In this document: piece by piece, positions 1 to 10,055 of the stretch
How positions within the stretch are numbered: position 1 is the stretch's first letter
Layout: each line of letters opens with the position of its first letter
NCBI GenBank assembly: GCA_015680685.1
Contig: MNCI01033536.1
Location: forward strand, 68,574 to 122,132
Source: Gnetum montanum
Lineage: Eukaryota; Streptophyta; Gnetopsida; Gnetales; Gnetaceae
Length of the DNA: 53,559 nucleotides
Direction: 5' to 3'
The notes under the pieces: model-generated
Told to the model about the DNA's origin: nothing
The model's input: the letters and a program-made list of their open reading frames with translations, nothing else
Database searches by the model: none
Position numbers and translations under genes: made by a program

Positions 1-216
1 CTCTAATAATTAGAATAACTGATCCAATAATAACCACTCAAATTATTAGAGTAACCACTCCAATAATAACTACTCTAATAATTAAAGTAACCGCTCCAAT
101 AATAACCACTCTAATTATTAGAGTAACCACTCCAATAATAACGGCTCTAATAATTAGAGTAAACACTCCAATAATGACTTCTCTAATAATTAGAGTAACC
201 ACTTCAAAAGTTAGGT
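1..216 (-). repeat. 36-bp minisatellite inside integrase of element A
   Basis: Six consecutive units of exactly 36 bp begin at 1, 37, 73, 109, 145 and 181; the last is diverged at its end. Each holds a near-palindrome, CTCTAATAATTAGAG, followed by a CACTCCAATAATAAC-like segment. Because 36 is a multiple of three the array stays open in the integrase frame and encodes a hydrophobic 12-residue repeat of the type VVTLIIRxVIIG. It replaces integrase sequence right after the DYLT motif. The array touches base 1, so its real length is unknown. Confidence 0.9.
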
Positions 217-640
217 AATCAACGGCAACAATAATATAAGCTTTTCCATTGGACATTGGTGTAATTGGCCCCATAAAATCAATTCCCCAAATGTCGAAGG
301 GTTTTAACAGTTGAATGCATTGTTGTGGACCCTCCATTCTAGCAGTCATTCCCCCATCACATTGACAACACTTACAAGATTGGATGAAATGATGGACATC
401 CGAAAATAATGTAGGCCAATAATATCCTGCAAGCAAGATCTCGATGGCCATTCATCTCCCAGTGTAATGATCCCTACAAGGACCCTCATGAGCATCTTAG
501 AGAACTTGAAGTTGATCTGTATCGCGAACACACCATCAAACCAAGCCATTGGGACACACTTTGTAAAGTTGACCATTGATTTCCATAAAGTACTTGGCTC
601 AGTGAAGAAACCGTTGTTTCTTCTTAAGGTTTAACTCTTG
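1..640 (-). pseudogene. pol: Integrase N-terminal half, element A
   Basis: On the minus strand this encodes the zinc-binding region of a gypsy integrase, with AGYYWPTLF and HHFIQSCKCCQ, followed by the start of the catalytic core, WGIDFMGPI, which carries the first acidic residue of the DDE triad. After VDYLT the frame runs into the 36-bp repeat array. The second D, the E and the GPY/F end seen in D and E are therefore missing here. The zinc region is in a different frame from upstream pol, so indels have occurred. Integrase would insert the element cDNA into host DNA; this copy cannot be functional. Confidence 0.85.
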
Positions 641-659
641 TGGTATTTGTTGGGTGAGG

Positions 660-1200
660 GGATAGGTAAGAATGTTACTGTACTAGTTTGTCTCTGTAGG
701 TGATTGATTATTCACTACACTAGCAAAGAGAAATTCATCAGGAAAATAATCAAAAATTGGATACTCATTCTCTTTGTTGTCCCATTGCAACCAAGATAAA
801 TGATCAGCAACTACGTTCTTGGTGCCTTTACGATCAATCATCATAAGATCGAACTCTTGTAAGATTACAAGCCATTGTATGATACGAGGGATTACCATTG
901 GCTTATTCATGAGTAACCTTATTACACTATGATCTATATGTATATATAATTTATATCCCAATACATAGTGTCTAAACATTTCTAGTAAAAACACTATAAC
1001 CATTAATTCTTTCTTTGTGGTAGTGTAGTTAAGTTGTTTACCAGCGATACTTCTACTTGCACAGTGGATGTAATAAGGATGCTTTTTGTCATCTAACTAT
1101 GTAAGCATGGCTCCTAAAGCATAGTTGGACATGTCAATCATGATATGGAATGATTTGGACTAGTCAGGAGCTTGTAGAATGGGTGTTTTTACTAGCTTCT
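660..1200 (-). pseudogene. pol: RNase H domain and IN linker, element A
   Basis: The minus strand encodes HYVLGYKLYIHIDHSVIRLL, then RKGTKNVVADHLS, the C-terminal RNaseH signature typical of Athila/Tat elements. The linker ends in an acidic stretch (EYPIFDYFPDEFLF) leading toward integrase. The domain would degrade the RNA template during reverse transcription. The upstream part is broken by stops around 1000-1100. There is no sign of a second, archaeal-type RNaseH, which argues for Athila rather than the dual-RNaseH Tat branch. Confidence 0.82.
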
Positions 1201-1204
1201 ATTT

Positions 1205-2330
1205 CAAAGTTTGAAAAGCTAATTCGCATTCCCTGGTCCACTCGAAAGGTATGTCCTTTTTTGTTAATTTCACCAATGGTTTGGCAACCTTTGAAAAGTT
1301 CTCAATAAATCTCCTATAGTAGCCAGTATATCTAAGGAATGATTGAATATCTTTGATAGTTTCCAATTGATGGGTAATTCCTTGGATAACTTTGATTTTC
1401 TCAATGTCTACCTCTATCCCTATGTGTAAGATTTTGTGCCCTATTTCTACATCCTTCTAGACCATCAAATGACTTTTCTACTAGTTGAGCCTCAAATTGG
1501 TTTCTACACATATTTTTAACACTTGCTCTAACTAGTCCAAGGCTTGATCAAAGTTTTCTCCATAGGTGGAGAAATCATCCATAAAGACGTCCATGCCATT
1601 CCCTATATGCTATTGGAATATTCTTAGAACTAGTCATTGAAATGTTGTAGGGGCATTGCACAAGCCAAACGACATATGTTTGTATGTGAACATTTCCAAA
1701 GGATTGGTGAACATAGTCTTGGCTTGGTCTTCTAGGGCTATTTGTATTTGGTTATATCCACTATATCCATCCAGAAAACTGTAATAGCCATACCCTATGA
1801 TTGTGTCTATGACTTGGTCGACAAATGCCAATGGAAAGTGATTTTTGAATGTTGCCAAATTTGCCTTCCTTTTTAGGCACAATAACTAAGGGGCTAACCC
1901 ATTCACTATTAGCAATGGGGTGGGGTATATGAACCCATCCTTGAGAAGTTGTTCGATTTCTTCCTTGACTACTTGCTTCAACTTTGGATTCAAACACCTC
2001 TATGATTATCTTCGAGGCTTCATGGAGGGGTCGGTGTAAATTCTTTGTTGGCATATCCTAGGATCTATTCTAGTTAATTCAGGATATGACCAAGTGAAGG
2101 CTTTTGACCATCTATTAATTACCTTTAGTAGTTCTTCTTTCTATTGAGAAGCAATCTTAGCGTTGATAATTATTGGTTTCCCATTTTTAAGAAACATGTC
2201 TTCCATATCAGTGGGCAATGGTTTCAACTCGAGGGGCTCCTACTTAAATTTCTCAGGTATTTCCAACTTCCACCAGTTGACATTTTCAAGGTTAATACTT
2301 GGAAGTTGGCAATGGACTTGCTCTAATGCG
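1205..2330 (-). pseudogene. pol: Reverse transcriptase, element A
   Basis: Minus-strand pieces in several frames rebuild an RT fold: WVSPLVIVPKK near 1900, FVDQVIDT and SFLDGYSGYNQIQIA around 1750-1820, MSFGLCNAPTTFQ near 1640 and the catalytic FMDD box near 1575. The connection region extends to about 1205. Compared with D and E, about a dozen residues just before the LATFKNHFP motif are lost; they include the conserved WRVCIDFR block. The break lies at a short GGCAA-like repeat, suggesting slippage or microhomology repair. Stops occur throughout. Confidence 0.87.
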
Positions 2331-2389
2331 TCTATGCTATTTATGTAAGCGCAAGTTAAACCCTTAGTTGGTTTCATGCATATGAGTAA

Positions 2390-3000
2390 ATTGCTTTCTT
2401 AATCAGCTATCAGCCACTGCGTGTCTTCCTATTGTGTGGTTGCTACATACAAGCATATTTGTATGTTAATCACTTGTGCACACTAATTGCATGCAGGCAA
2501 TGCTAAACTTTGAAAAAACCATGACCTCTACTTGCAATTACACCCTATGTTACTATATGCGATGCACGAAACTTTCATCTTCTCGATCTTTTCGAATGTA
2601 TTTTCTTTTGATATCTCTAGGGAAAGATCATAGATTCCTAGGCATGCATTGATGGTGCTTAGCCATGCTCTTTCCATTATGATTAGGAATTCCCCCTTAC
2701 CGTTGTTTACCTAAATCACTAGGAAGTTAGTTGGGCACGACCACCCAAAAACAGTGGTACCAATGTCTTCCACTAATCCCAATGAGATAGTGATGGATTG
2801 GTTGGCCAACTCTAGACAGATGTTGCTCTTTTTCAATGGAGGTAGGTTCCAGGCCTTGTACATTTCTTGAGAAATCAAGTTGACACTGGAACCTAAATCC
2901 AAAAGAGCCTTGCATGACACATTTCTATCGATTTGTAAGTATATCAAAGAACTCCTAGGATCAAATAATTTTCTAGAAAGGTGGCCAACTTTGATCTAAT
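2390..3000 (-). pseudogene. pol: Aspartic protease and Cys-rich linker, element A
   Basis: The minus strand encodes IYLQIDR, then ALLDLGSSVNLIS, the retropepsin active site in its D-(S/L)-G form, and the flap and core continue to NQSITISLGLVEDIG. The enzyme would cut the Gag-Pol polyprotein. Downstream, before RT, lies a segment with several cysteines that is conserved in B, D and E and partly in F (see findings). The reading frame runs on from gag without a separate start, so gag-pro-pol was probably one ORF. Confidence 0.83.
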
Positions 3001-3009
3001 TAGTGACGG

Positions 3010-5548
3010 CATGTGTTAGCATGACCGTATGTGTTGAGTGTAGTGATTGGGTTGAAGGGCACTCAAAATTTTTTATTGATACTAAGGCATCTAAGAAATT
3101 AGTCGCTTGTGATTGCAAGGGCTTGGTTGGACTGTTGTTTCCAAAGAAAAGTCTTTTCTTCATGTGGTTGTTGGAACCAATAGTAGGTTAAGAGTTAATA
3201 TCCTTCATGGTGTTACATTGCTATGGCTAGGTAGGGATTTCACTTTACATTGCAGGAGTAGGTGGTAGTGGAGCTATTGGTGGAAGAGATGTGACTGGAT
3301 GAGAAGGATGATATGCTTGCAGAATATCACCTCTAGAAGAGGGAGTCCCATGATACTCGTGACCTTGATAGTGAAGTTGAGAAGTGACATGACTAGTAGA
3401 GTCATATGGGGAGATTAGCTTCTACACATAATATCCATATGAGTTAGGTTGCTGATAAGGATACTATTTCCTTGATGGTGGCATTCCCCATGATTGTGTG
3501 TGCTTCTACTATTGATATTGCTCAATCGGTTGTAGTGGAGTTCCACTGGGAGTCTAGGGTTGGTGGAACTGCCTTGGGTTACCTTAAGGATAAGGTAACC
3601 TTTGGGCTGTTTCCCTTTTGTTTAATCATGGGTTGAGTGCATATACCGTAGACTCCTATAGATGTGAGATTATAGAGCAACATCCCTTAGGATAGTCATA
3701 TTGACATATCTTACATCCACTATCATTATCTTTTTCCAAATCCACAACCTCTTCAATGATGACAACTTTTCCCTTACCCTTACTACATGCATGTTCAGCC
3801 TCTTTCTTTTTTCTTTTTTCACTACCTTTCTCTCTAGACTCCTCTACTATTTTAAGAACAGTTTGAAATCTATTGTCTAAAGAATTCCACATTTGGTGTA
3901 CCTTTGCCAAAAATTTTGATGTCATCTTTTGGATAGGCAAAGTTTTCGTATTCAGTATCTCTTCGAGTGGTGACTCTTCCTCATCCTCACAAAATCTTAA
4001 TCCCCTCTTCTAAAGGGAAGGATCTAGATTATACTCTTCTGCACTTTCTATCTTCTGTAGCTCACCTTCTTCCTTAGCAACTTGCTCCAATAGTCTTTGA
4101 ATTTGATGAGACCTAAGCTTGGATAGTCTTCCTTGGGCATAAGTCCCAAGGATTCTTCTCATTTCATCCCTAAGCCCATCCACGAGATGGCATAGTTGAT
4201 CCCTTTGCGAATAACCATGGCTAGGACAATGATGTAACAGTGCATAGTATCAGCCCATGGTAGCATCCAAGGGTTCATGTCCTCCTTGTTTCCATCCTTG
4301 AATTTTTTTTCACAAGTTAGACACTTGAGAGTATGTTTGATACTTGTCATTAAATAGCTCTAACATAGTACTCCACCTATGAATGGATTCTAGTTCTAAA
4401 GACTAGTACTAGCTTTCTGCTTCTTTAACTAATGTCCATGGGAAAAACTTAAGTTTTTTTCATTCGTTCTCTATGTTTTGTAAGGCACACACACCATGAA
4501 ATGCTTGTAAATGATTCTGAGGATCAACATTGTATCCCCCTTCAAATCGTGGGATATTGTTCATATCTAATCTCTTGATCCTACTATCTTTCTAGTGCCT
4601 TGTTGGAAATGTAATAGCCTTAGTTATGTCCACCATACTTTGAGTAGTGAGTAAGGGTTCATCATGATCGTCTCGTCCATGGCGTTTATGATGCCTACGT
4701 TGTTCCCTACTCTCCCGTCTTCTATGTCGTAACTCTCTAGAGTGCCCTCATCCCTCTTCCTGGCTATTTCATCTATGACTTCCACATTGCCTACCTTTAT
4801 CCCCATGGTCTTTTTCTTTATGACCATGTCTGGATATTGAAGGAGAGGGTGAAGGAGATGATGAAGGTGAAGAAGAAGGGGAATCGTCACCATGATGATT
4901 TTTGCTATCTTCTCTTCAGTAGTCACGACCTCAATCATGATTATGATTAGAATGTCCATCTTTATCATGTGTTCATATCCCTTTTTTGGATCCTTTGTGC
5001 CTATGGGTATCAGAACCTAGGTTAGGAATAGTGGAATGAAGGTCCTTATACACAACCCCTTGGCCAAAGTCAAGGGGAGGAACATCGTTGTGTGGACAAC
5101 TACCTAAGGTAGGTTCACCACCCTCATTTTCACTTAAGACATGTGAGGTATCCTAGGACCACTTACCCTTCAAAGACTTATGATGTATCTTCTATTGTAA
5201 GTCCATTTGACATTGTGCCTCTGTGGGATGGTATTCTCTCGATTCATGGTCTTGCACAATGTATTCTACATGTAAGTGCAGCATGCGAATTTGTGTGAGA
5301 GCATGAAGAAGCACGCTTAGGACTAAATGATTAGGAGGTAATACTATGTTACCTTCTAAGTCTTGCAAACATAGTTGTTTGTCTTGATGGAGCATAAAGC
5401 TGAATTCTACTATATACTCATTAGGATGAATATATACCACTCGAACTTGTTGAGGGACTAGCTAATCAACGTAATGTGTATTACACTGCTGACTATTTCC
5501 TATTTTAGACCTATGCGGTAAGGCACTTTTGTACAAAGAAGGAGACAT
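3010..5548 (-). pseudogene. gag: Gag, element A
   Basis: The start is placed at 5548, where an ATG aligns with the Met-Ser starts of D and E. The N-terminal part has YIHPNEY and EGNIVLPPNHLV (about 5440-5192). A His/Arg/Ser/Pro-rich stretch follows near 4650-4970. The capsid-like part holds LDMNNIPRFEGGY, GWKQGG and GLRDEMRRILGTYAQG (about 4600-4060). A KIVEESREKG acidic/basic segment precedes an atypical zinc knuckle, CKICQYDYPKGC, at about 3683-3718, and the end is rich in Pro and Tyr. Gag would form the virus-like particle. Frame changes between the listed pieces show that it is dead. Confidence 0.82.
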
Positions 5549-5664
5549 ACTTGTCTATTCAGTGTGCAATGTATTCTTGTTTATTATTTTCTCAACCAAC
5601 CCTAAGGATTTGATCCAATGATGTGAATGATCTCCTATGTTCTAATTAGCACACAAACATCTAA

Positions 5665-5684
5665 GTCCCTGGAAATGGCACCAA
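5665..5684 (-). other. Primer-binding site of element A (tRNA-Asp type)
   Basis: On the minus strand the 20 bases directly after the LTR read TTGGTGCCATTTCCAGGGAC. The complement of the 3' end of plant tRNA-Asp begins TGGCGCCGTTGCCGGGGA, and most positions agree. Most of the differences are transitions. The position, next to the LTR end TCA, fits a PBS. Confidence 0.8.
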
Positions 5685-6095
5685 TGATAAGTGGCGAGGT
5701 ATCCCTATGCTCAACCATATGAATATGAGAATTTCATGCATGATCTGATCAAATTTCAAGGACTAAGTGCTTATGTGCCCTTGTGGAACAAGGATGGATT
5801 GGTTGATCATTGTCTTCCCAAGCTTACTTATATGTCACGATTGTATGGTTAAGTAAGCTTGAGGCATATAATTTTTATAGCTTTTATGTTTTTATGTCCT
5901 ACGCTAGTAGGGAAGCAAAGAGATAACTAAGTGACTAATTTATCTTAACTACTCATTAACTAAGTTCTAACTAATTCTAACACTAGCATCTATTCTCACT
6001 TGTTGTACACATCCTAAACTAGTGCAACACTACTGGGATTACCAAACACTAATCGTTACTAGGTTACCAAGTGTTGCATGCATGCTTAAAGTGAT
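5685..6095 (-). repeat. Partial 5' LTR of element A (R/U5 side)
   Basis: Begins on the plus strand with TGATAAGTGGCGAGG, the inverse complement of the LTR 3' end, and aligns with the LTRs of D and E through the landmark blocks AAGCTTACTTA and CTAATCGTTACTAGG. Similarity ends near 6095. The TATA box and polyadenylation region present in other LTRs are absent, so the promoter half was deleted or replaced at the A/C junction. Confidence 0.8.
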
Positions 6096-7440
6096 CGAGT
6101 GTAATTTAAAAATTTGCTTAATTGATCAAAATGAATTTTCTACACTAATAACATAAATGTAAACTACATAAAGATAGAAGTGAGATAATTCCAAGAGCTA
6201 TCAGTGAGTTCCTTTAGCAATGAAGGTAACCAAGACCTAACTTTCCAAGATGCTTAGTTAAAATATACATTCTTGGATTTTGTTGAACAAGTTTGTGATA
6301 TTTTTGGACATTAAAAATAATTTTAAGGGATAATCCAATGATAGTAGTGAGGGTTCATGTTTCCTTCAAAGATGTTTGGATAAAATATACATTCTTTTGG
6401 AATTTATTTTTGATTTCTTTGGATTTTTGAATTTCCTTTGGATTTTAGAGATATTTTGTGGTCCTTTTGGATTTTGAAACAAGTTTTAAAAAAATAGTGA
6501 CATTTCTAGACTTGAAAACATTTTTGAATATTTCGGAAATCTTTATTAGCCCAAAACCTAAGATGTTTGGCCTTGAACCTTTCTGCTCCATGAAAAAGGA
6601 AAAATAATAACCTTTCTTATTTGATAAGTTCTGACTCCTTCTACATTTCGATGTAGAGAGCCCATAGTAGGTAGAAAAACTCTAGAAGAGGGACACAAGA
6701 TGAAAGGTGGATCAGTTACGTACAATATGGACTTTCTAAACTTAAAAAATAGTTTATTTTTATTTTATATTTTTGTAAAATAAAAACATTGTACACTTTT
6801 GGGCTACTTGAGCCATGTACCTATTTTTGTGAATAAATAATAAAGTATGTTAAATATGAATCCTCTATCTATACCATTAGAACCATGAGATCACCAAGAA
6901 CAGTTTTCACTTCGGCATGCACAATGTGCTAGGAAAAATTAATATTTTTTATTTTATATTAATATTTTATGATTTAATTTAATAAACTTCAAAAATCAAT
7001 AACTTTATTTTTAGATGTTCATTTGAGAGGAAACACGTGTTGCTGGAATTGTTACTTTGTGTACTATATTATGATGCACCTAGTAAAATTTTTAGACATG
7101 CATCTTTTTGTGGCTGCACAAAACTCCAATTTTCATTAAGCAAATTTTATTTCGTTATATGCACAAATATTATAAAATTTTATCATGCTATACTACTTTA
7201 CTATAATTTTTAACTATTTGCCACCTTCTTTTTGTAAGGTGGATGAAGGCAAATTTGCCTTGATTTTCTCCAAATATTTCTACCTTTTTATATTCTTATC
7301 TATTTTAAATTTGGTCCTATACCTATCCCCACCAAAATAAAATACCTTATCCCTTTTATTTTTGGGTTTATTTTGTAACCCGAGCAATATATAAGGAATT
7401 TTAAGGGAGCATCCTTGACAAAAAATAATAACAAAAAACA
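6096..7440. other. AT-rich stretch with no recognisable gene
   Basis: No long ORF, RNA gene or LTR end is seen. The stretch is AT-rich with many short T and A runs. Its right end passes smoothly into the non-coding spacer of element C, so part of it may be degraded C sequence. The left edge is the break in the LTR of element A. Confidence 0.5.
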
Positions 7441-7445
7441 AAACA

Positions 7446-7520
7446 GTGACCAATGCCTAAGCTATAATGCTCCCCTATAATGGGCATGTACCTACTACGA
7501 GGAGGACCTACTTGCATATC
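7446..7520 (+). other. Conserved purine-rich spacer block, element C copy
   Basis: Contains CTAAGCTATAATGC followed by GAGGAGGACCTACTTGCAT. It aligns with TGGGGAGGACCCACCTG-type blocks in B, D and F. It lies about 380 bp upstream of the internal TATA box, the same spacing as in B and F. Function unknown. Confidence 0.6.
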
Positions 7521-7774
7521 CATTGGTTGGGTTCGTAAAGTACCTTATCCCTAGACATTCTTGCAGTCGAAATCTTTCGTACATCCATCTTCCACATCAA
7601 ACCATTTGCTCCTTTACAAATTTTGTTCATTACATACATTCTCCATCAACTTTTTCAATTTTTGAGCTTTCAAAGATACTCTTCAATGATTTTATCATAT
7701 TCTTGGCTTCTCTAGGATTCCATGAACCCTAATTTCATTGAAAAATTCATTATATTTCTAGGGATATTCAACTT

Positions 7775-7900
7775 TAAAAATTTTCGCTAATGGGCCTTGT
7801 ATACAGGGCCTCGTCAATGGAGCAAACTTGTATACAAGGCCCTATTGATGCAGTGGAAAAATAGTATAAATAGGCATGACCCCACTTAGAAAATTTTACA
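7775..7900 (+). promoter_or_regulatory. Putative internal promoter of the accessory ORF, element C
   Basis: Two TTGTATACA-type palindromes flanked by GGCC sit at about 7786-7850, followed by ATTGATGCAG and a TATA box, TATAAATAGG, near 7864. The same order (GTATAC palindromes, GATGCA, TATA) precedes the accessory ORF of B, and a weaker version precedes that of F. LTR promoters here use the same architecture, but no LTR boundary is present at this site. Transcription would start about 30 bp downstream, leaving a 5' leader of roughly 330 bases. Confidence 0.6.
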
Positions 7901-8226
7901 TTTTCTCACAAACACCAAAGGAGCTTCTCAATTTTTCAAATCCTAGAACCTTCCAGAGCCCATAACTCACAAACCGTTTATTCAAATCACTCACAAACCG
8001 TTTATTCAAAGCCTAGAAATCAACTGTTAAACACTAAATCATAAGAGCTAAACTTTCCCAACAAGATCCAGTGATAATTATAATAAAAAATTAATAAAAT
8101 AATAAAAAAATCAATCTACCATGGTCCAACCTTAGCCAAAGTATAACTAACTAATGAGAAAAGGTATTCAAAAACTTTAAAGCTACACACTACATCTACT
8201 AATCCATGGATGCGTTGTGACCACAA

Positions 8227-8936
8227 ATATCACCAAAAGGAGATCACACATAGGAAGCAAGACCATCCCAACCAAAAGAAAAATGACCTAGAATGGGAAG
8301 AGGCCAAGAACAGACCCAACAAGAAGAACTACTTACAATCCATGCGACAAGTCCTTTTAGGAAGGAGGCAAAAGTGGAATTTATCAGACAGATTCTAGAA
8401 CCAGCAACAATAGCAGTAGAACACTCCCATCAGGATGATGCACCTACACAACCAACAAACCTCAAGGTAACCTTAACAGAGGCTTGCCTAAATCAAATCA
8501 AATCGAGAGAGGTCTAGAAATGAGTGCTCCAGGAGTTACACTTTTACCCTCTCTTGGAGCATGCACCAAGAGAAGTGCAGGATCAACTAAAGGCCTCTCT
8601 CATTTGGCCAATCATCACTTTCACTAGGGAGTGGTACATGGGAGAAATATTTTTGTTCTAGAACAATAGGGAGCCTAGAGAAATAGTAAAGATCAAGGAC
8701 ATCTCAATGTCCTACTCAATGCAGGGCATTGTTGCAGTGCTTAGGTTACCTGAAATAAGAGCAAACCTTATTAAGATCCTAATGCAGGCAAATCTAACCA
8801 TCAAGAAAGAATGGATGCGATAATGTTATGGTATCGACTGCAAGGAGTTTGACACACTCACACCAACAAAGAGGATCCATTACAAGATTGCAACCTTGCA
8901 CCTCAATCCCATGATGAGGCCAAGAAAAAACACTAT
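8227..8936 (+). pseudogene. Accessory (env-position) ORF of element C, first part
   Basis: Matches the accessory ORF of B from its first residues: RPSQPKEK then MGRGQEQ here, against GPSQPRDK and MGRGRGVQ in B. Further on, ITFTREWYMGEIFLF and CYGIDCKEFDTLTPTKR match B. The codon aligned with B's start Met is ATA (8227-8229) and the preceding dinucleotide is AA where B has the splice acceptor AG; two G-to-A changes would explain both. The usable Met at 8206 is followed by a stop after four codons. The frame breaks off at 8936 where element B is inserted and resumes at 22119. Several stops are present, so it is a pseudogene. Confidence 0.8.
8932..8936. repeat. Target-site duplication of element B, left
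   Basis: ACTAT directly precedes the left LTR; ACTAC follows the right LTR at 22114-22118. The single C/T difference is compatible with ageing of an originally perfect 5-bp duplication. Removing B and one copy restores the accessory ORF of element C. Confidence 0.85.
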
Positions 8937-9815
8937 TGATGAGTGGCTAGGTATCCCTATGCCCAACCATACGAATCACGGGTGTTCACATGTAACTCGG
9001 TCAAATTTTGTAGACTGTAAGCACTTAACATACACCAGACCCTAACCATCAAAACCTTGGGTTAAAACGGTCATTGTCTTCCTAATCTCACTTGTGATGT
9101 TCTGTTAGCGATGGTTAAGTGAGATTAAGGCTAATGATTTTTATAGATTTTTACTTTATCTGTAGGCATCAAATTAAAGTATGGAAAGTAAAGAATGAAC
9201 TATTAATTAATCTAAGACTATCTTAATCTAAATCTTAACTACTCCTAGCATAAGTATCTGATCCCATCTTCTGAGTATGTTCTGAGCATCCCTAAACACT
9301 ACTGGGTTACCAAGTGTTGGGTTTAAGTTTGAGATGGTCGTACTTATGGTCTTTACGAACTTATAAGAGAGCGAAAGCAATTAAAATAATAATAACAGAA
9401 ACTTAAGTAATTATCAAATCATAAACATATTAAACTAATGAATGCATTAAATGACTAAGTACAAATGCTGCAAAGAATGCTTGAAGAGCTCGTCTTTATT
9501 GTCGTTCACGCCAATGGGCTCAAATATATCAACACTCGAATAAAGAGCCAGTCACTTTTCTTACACCTACTATGGGCACTTGGAAAATATTCTATCTCCT
9601 GTGGGAACAAACTGCAAAAGCTTCACTACAACTGACTGAAAGGTACCTAAATGGGGCCAAAGGCCCTCTTATTTATAAGACAAAATAGGCTTCAAATAAA
9701 TGGGGCCACGTCGATGCATGGAAGGCTATGTCGATGGGGCCACGTCGACATGGCCATGTATATGCAGCCCCGTATACGCGACCTACTCGACGCATTGACT
9801 AATGACACTTCATCA
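8937..9815 (-). repeat. 3' LTR of element B
   Basis: Runs from TGATGAGTGG to CTTCATCA (plus strand), giving TG...CA ends on both strands. On the minus strand it has GTCGAC and ATCGAC-type palindromic hexamers and GTATACG upstream of a TATA box (TTATAAAT, near 9671), then a GACAATAAAGACG polyadenylation-like signal near 9495. It aligns along its length with 21231-22113, including the blocks around AATGATTTTTATAG and GCACTTGGAAAATATTC. Confidence 0.93.
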
Positions 9816-9824
9816 TACCCCTAC
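9816..9824 (-). other. Polypurine tract of element B
   Basis: On the minus strand TAGGGGTA directly abuts the LTR start TGATGAAG. It is preceded by GAGGACAAGTTTT, which also precedes the tracts of C and D. This is the expected plus-strand priming site. Confidence 0.8.
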
Positions 9825-10055
9825 AACTGAGTAAAAACTTGTCCTCGAATTACTCTACAACTTGGAAGGTATGGACTTTTATTTACAATGCACATGACTT
9901 GACACACACATGATACAACATCAATTTTACCAAGCGCCCGAGCTATAGAGAAGGACAAGTTACAAAAAGTAATGGTGTTCAAAGATAAAATTGAACACCT
10001 TGCTGATCCTGGAGTCTCCACCGTGTAAAATGATGCACAAAATTGTTGGAGAAGA

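Larger units (their letters stand above)
1..6095 (-). mobile_element. Element A: truncated Athila-like Ty3/gypsy retrotransposon
   Basis: Reading right to left, the element has part of a 5' LTR (5685-6095), a tRNA-Asp-type primer-binding site, gag, protease, reverse transcriptase, RNaseH and the first half of an integrase. It leaves the window at base 1, so its 3' half and 3' LTR are not seen. Its 5' LTR is also incomplete: alignment to the LTR of element D stops near 6095, before the promoter half. All coding parts carry stops and frameshifts. The domain order and motifs match elements B, D and E. Confidence 0.88.

Noticed and set aside
1-216. CRISPR-like array
   Set aside because: Units are contiguous tandem repeats without unique spacers, in plant DNA.
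7523-7732. Plus-strand open frame of 69 codons
   Set aside because: It lies in the spacer of C next to the conserved purine block; no homologue appears in the same place in B, D or F.
7775-8200. Possible 5' LTR of element C, because of the palindromes and TATA box
   Set aside because: No TGATGA or TCATCA end and no PBS is present, and B and F carry the same architecture internally, so an internal promoter fits better.
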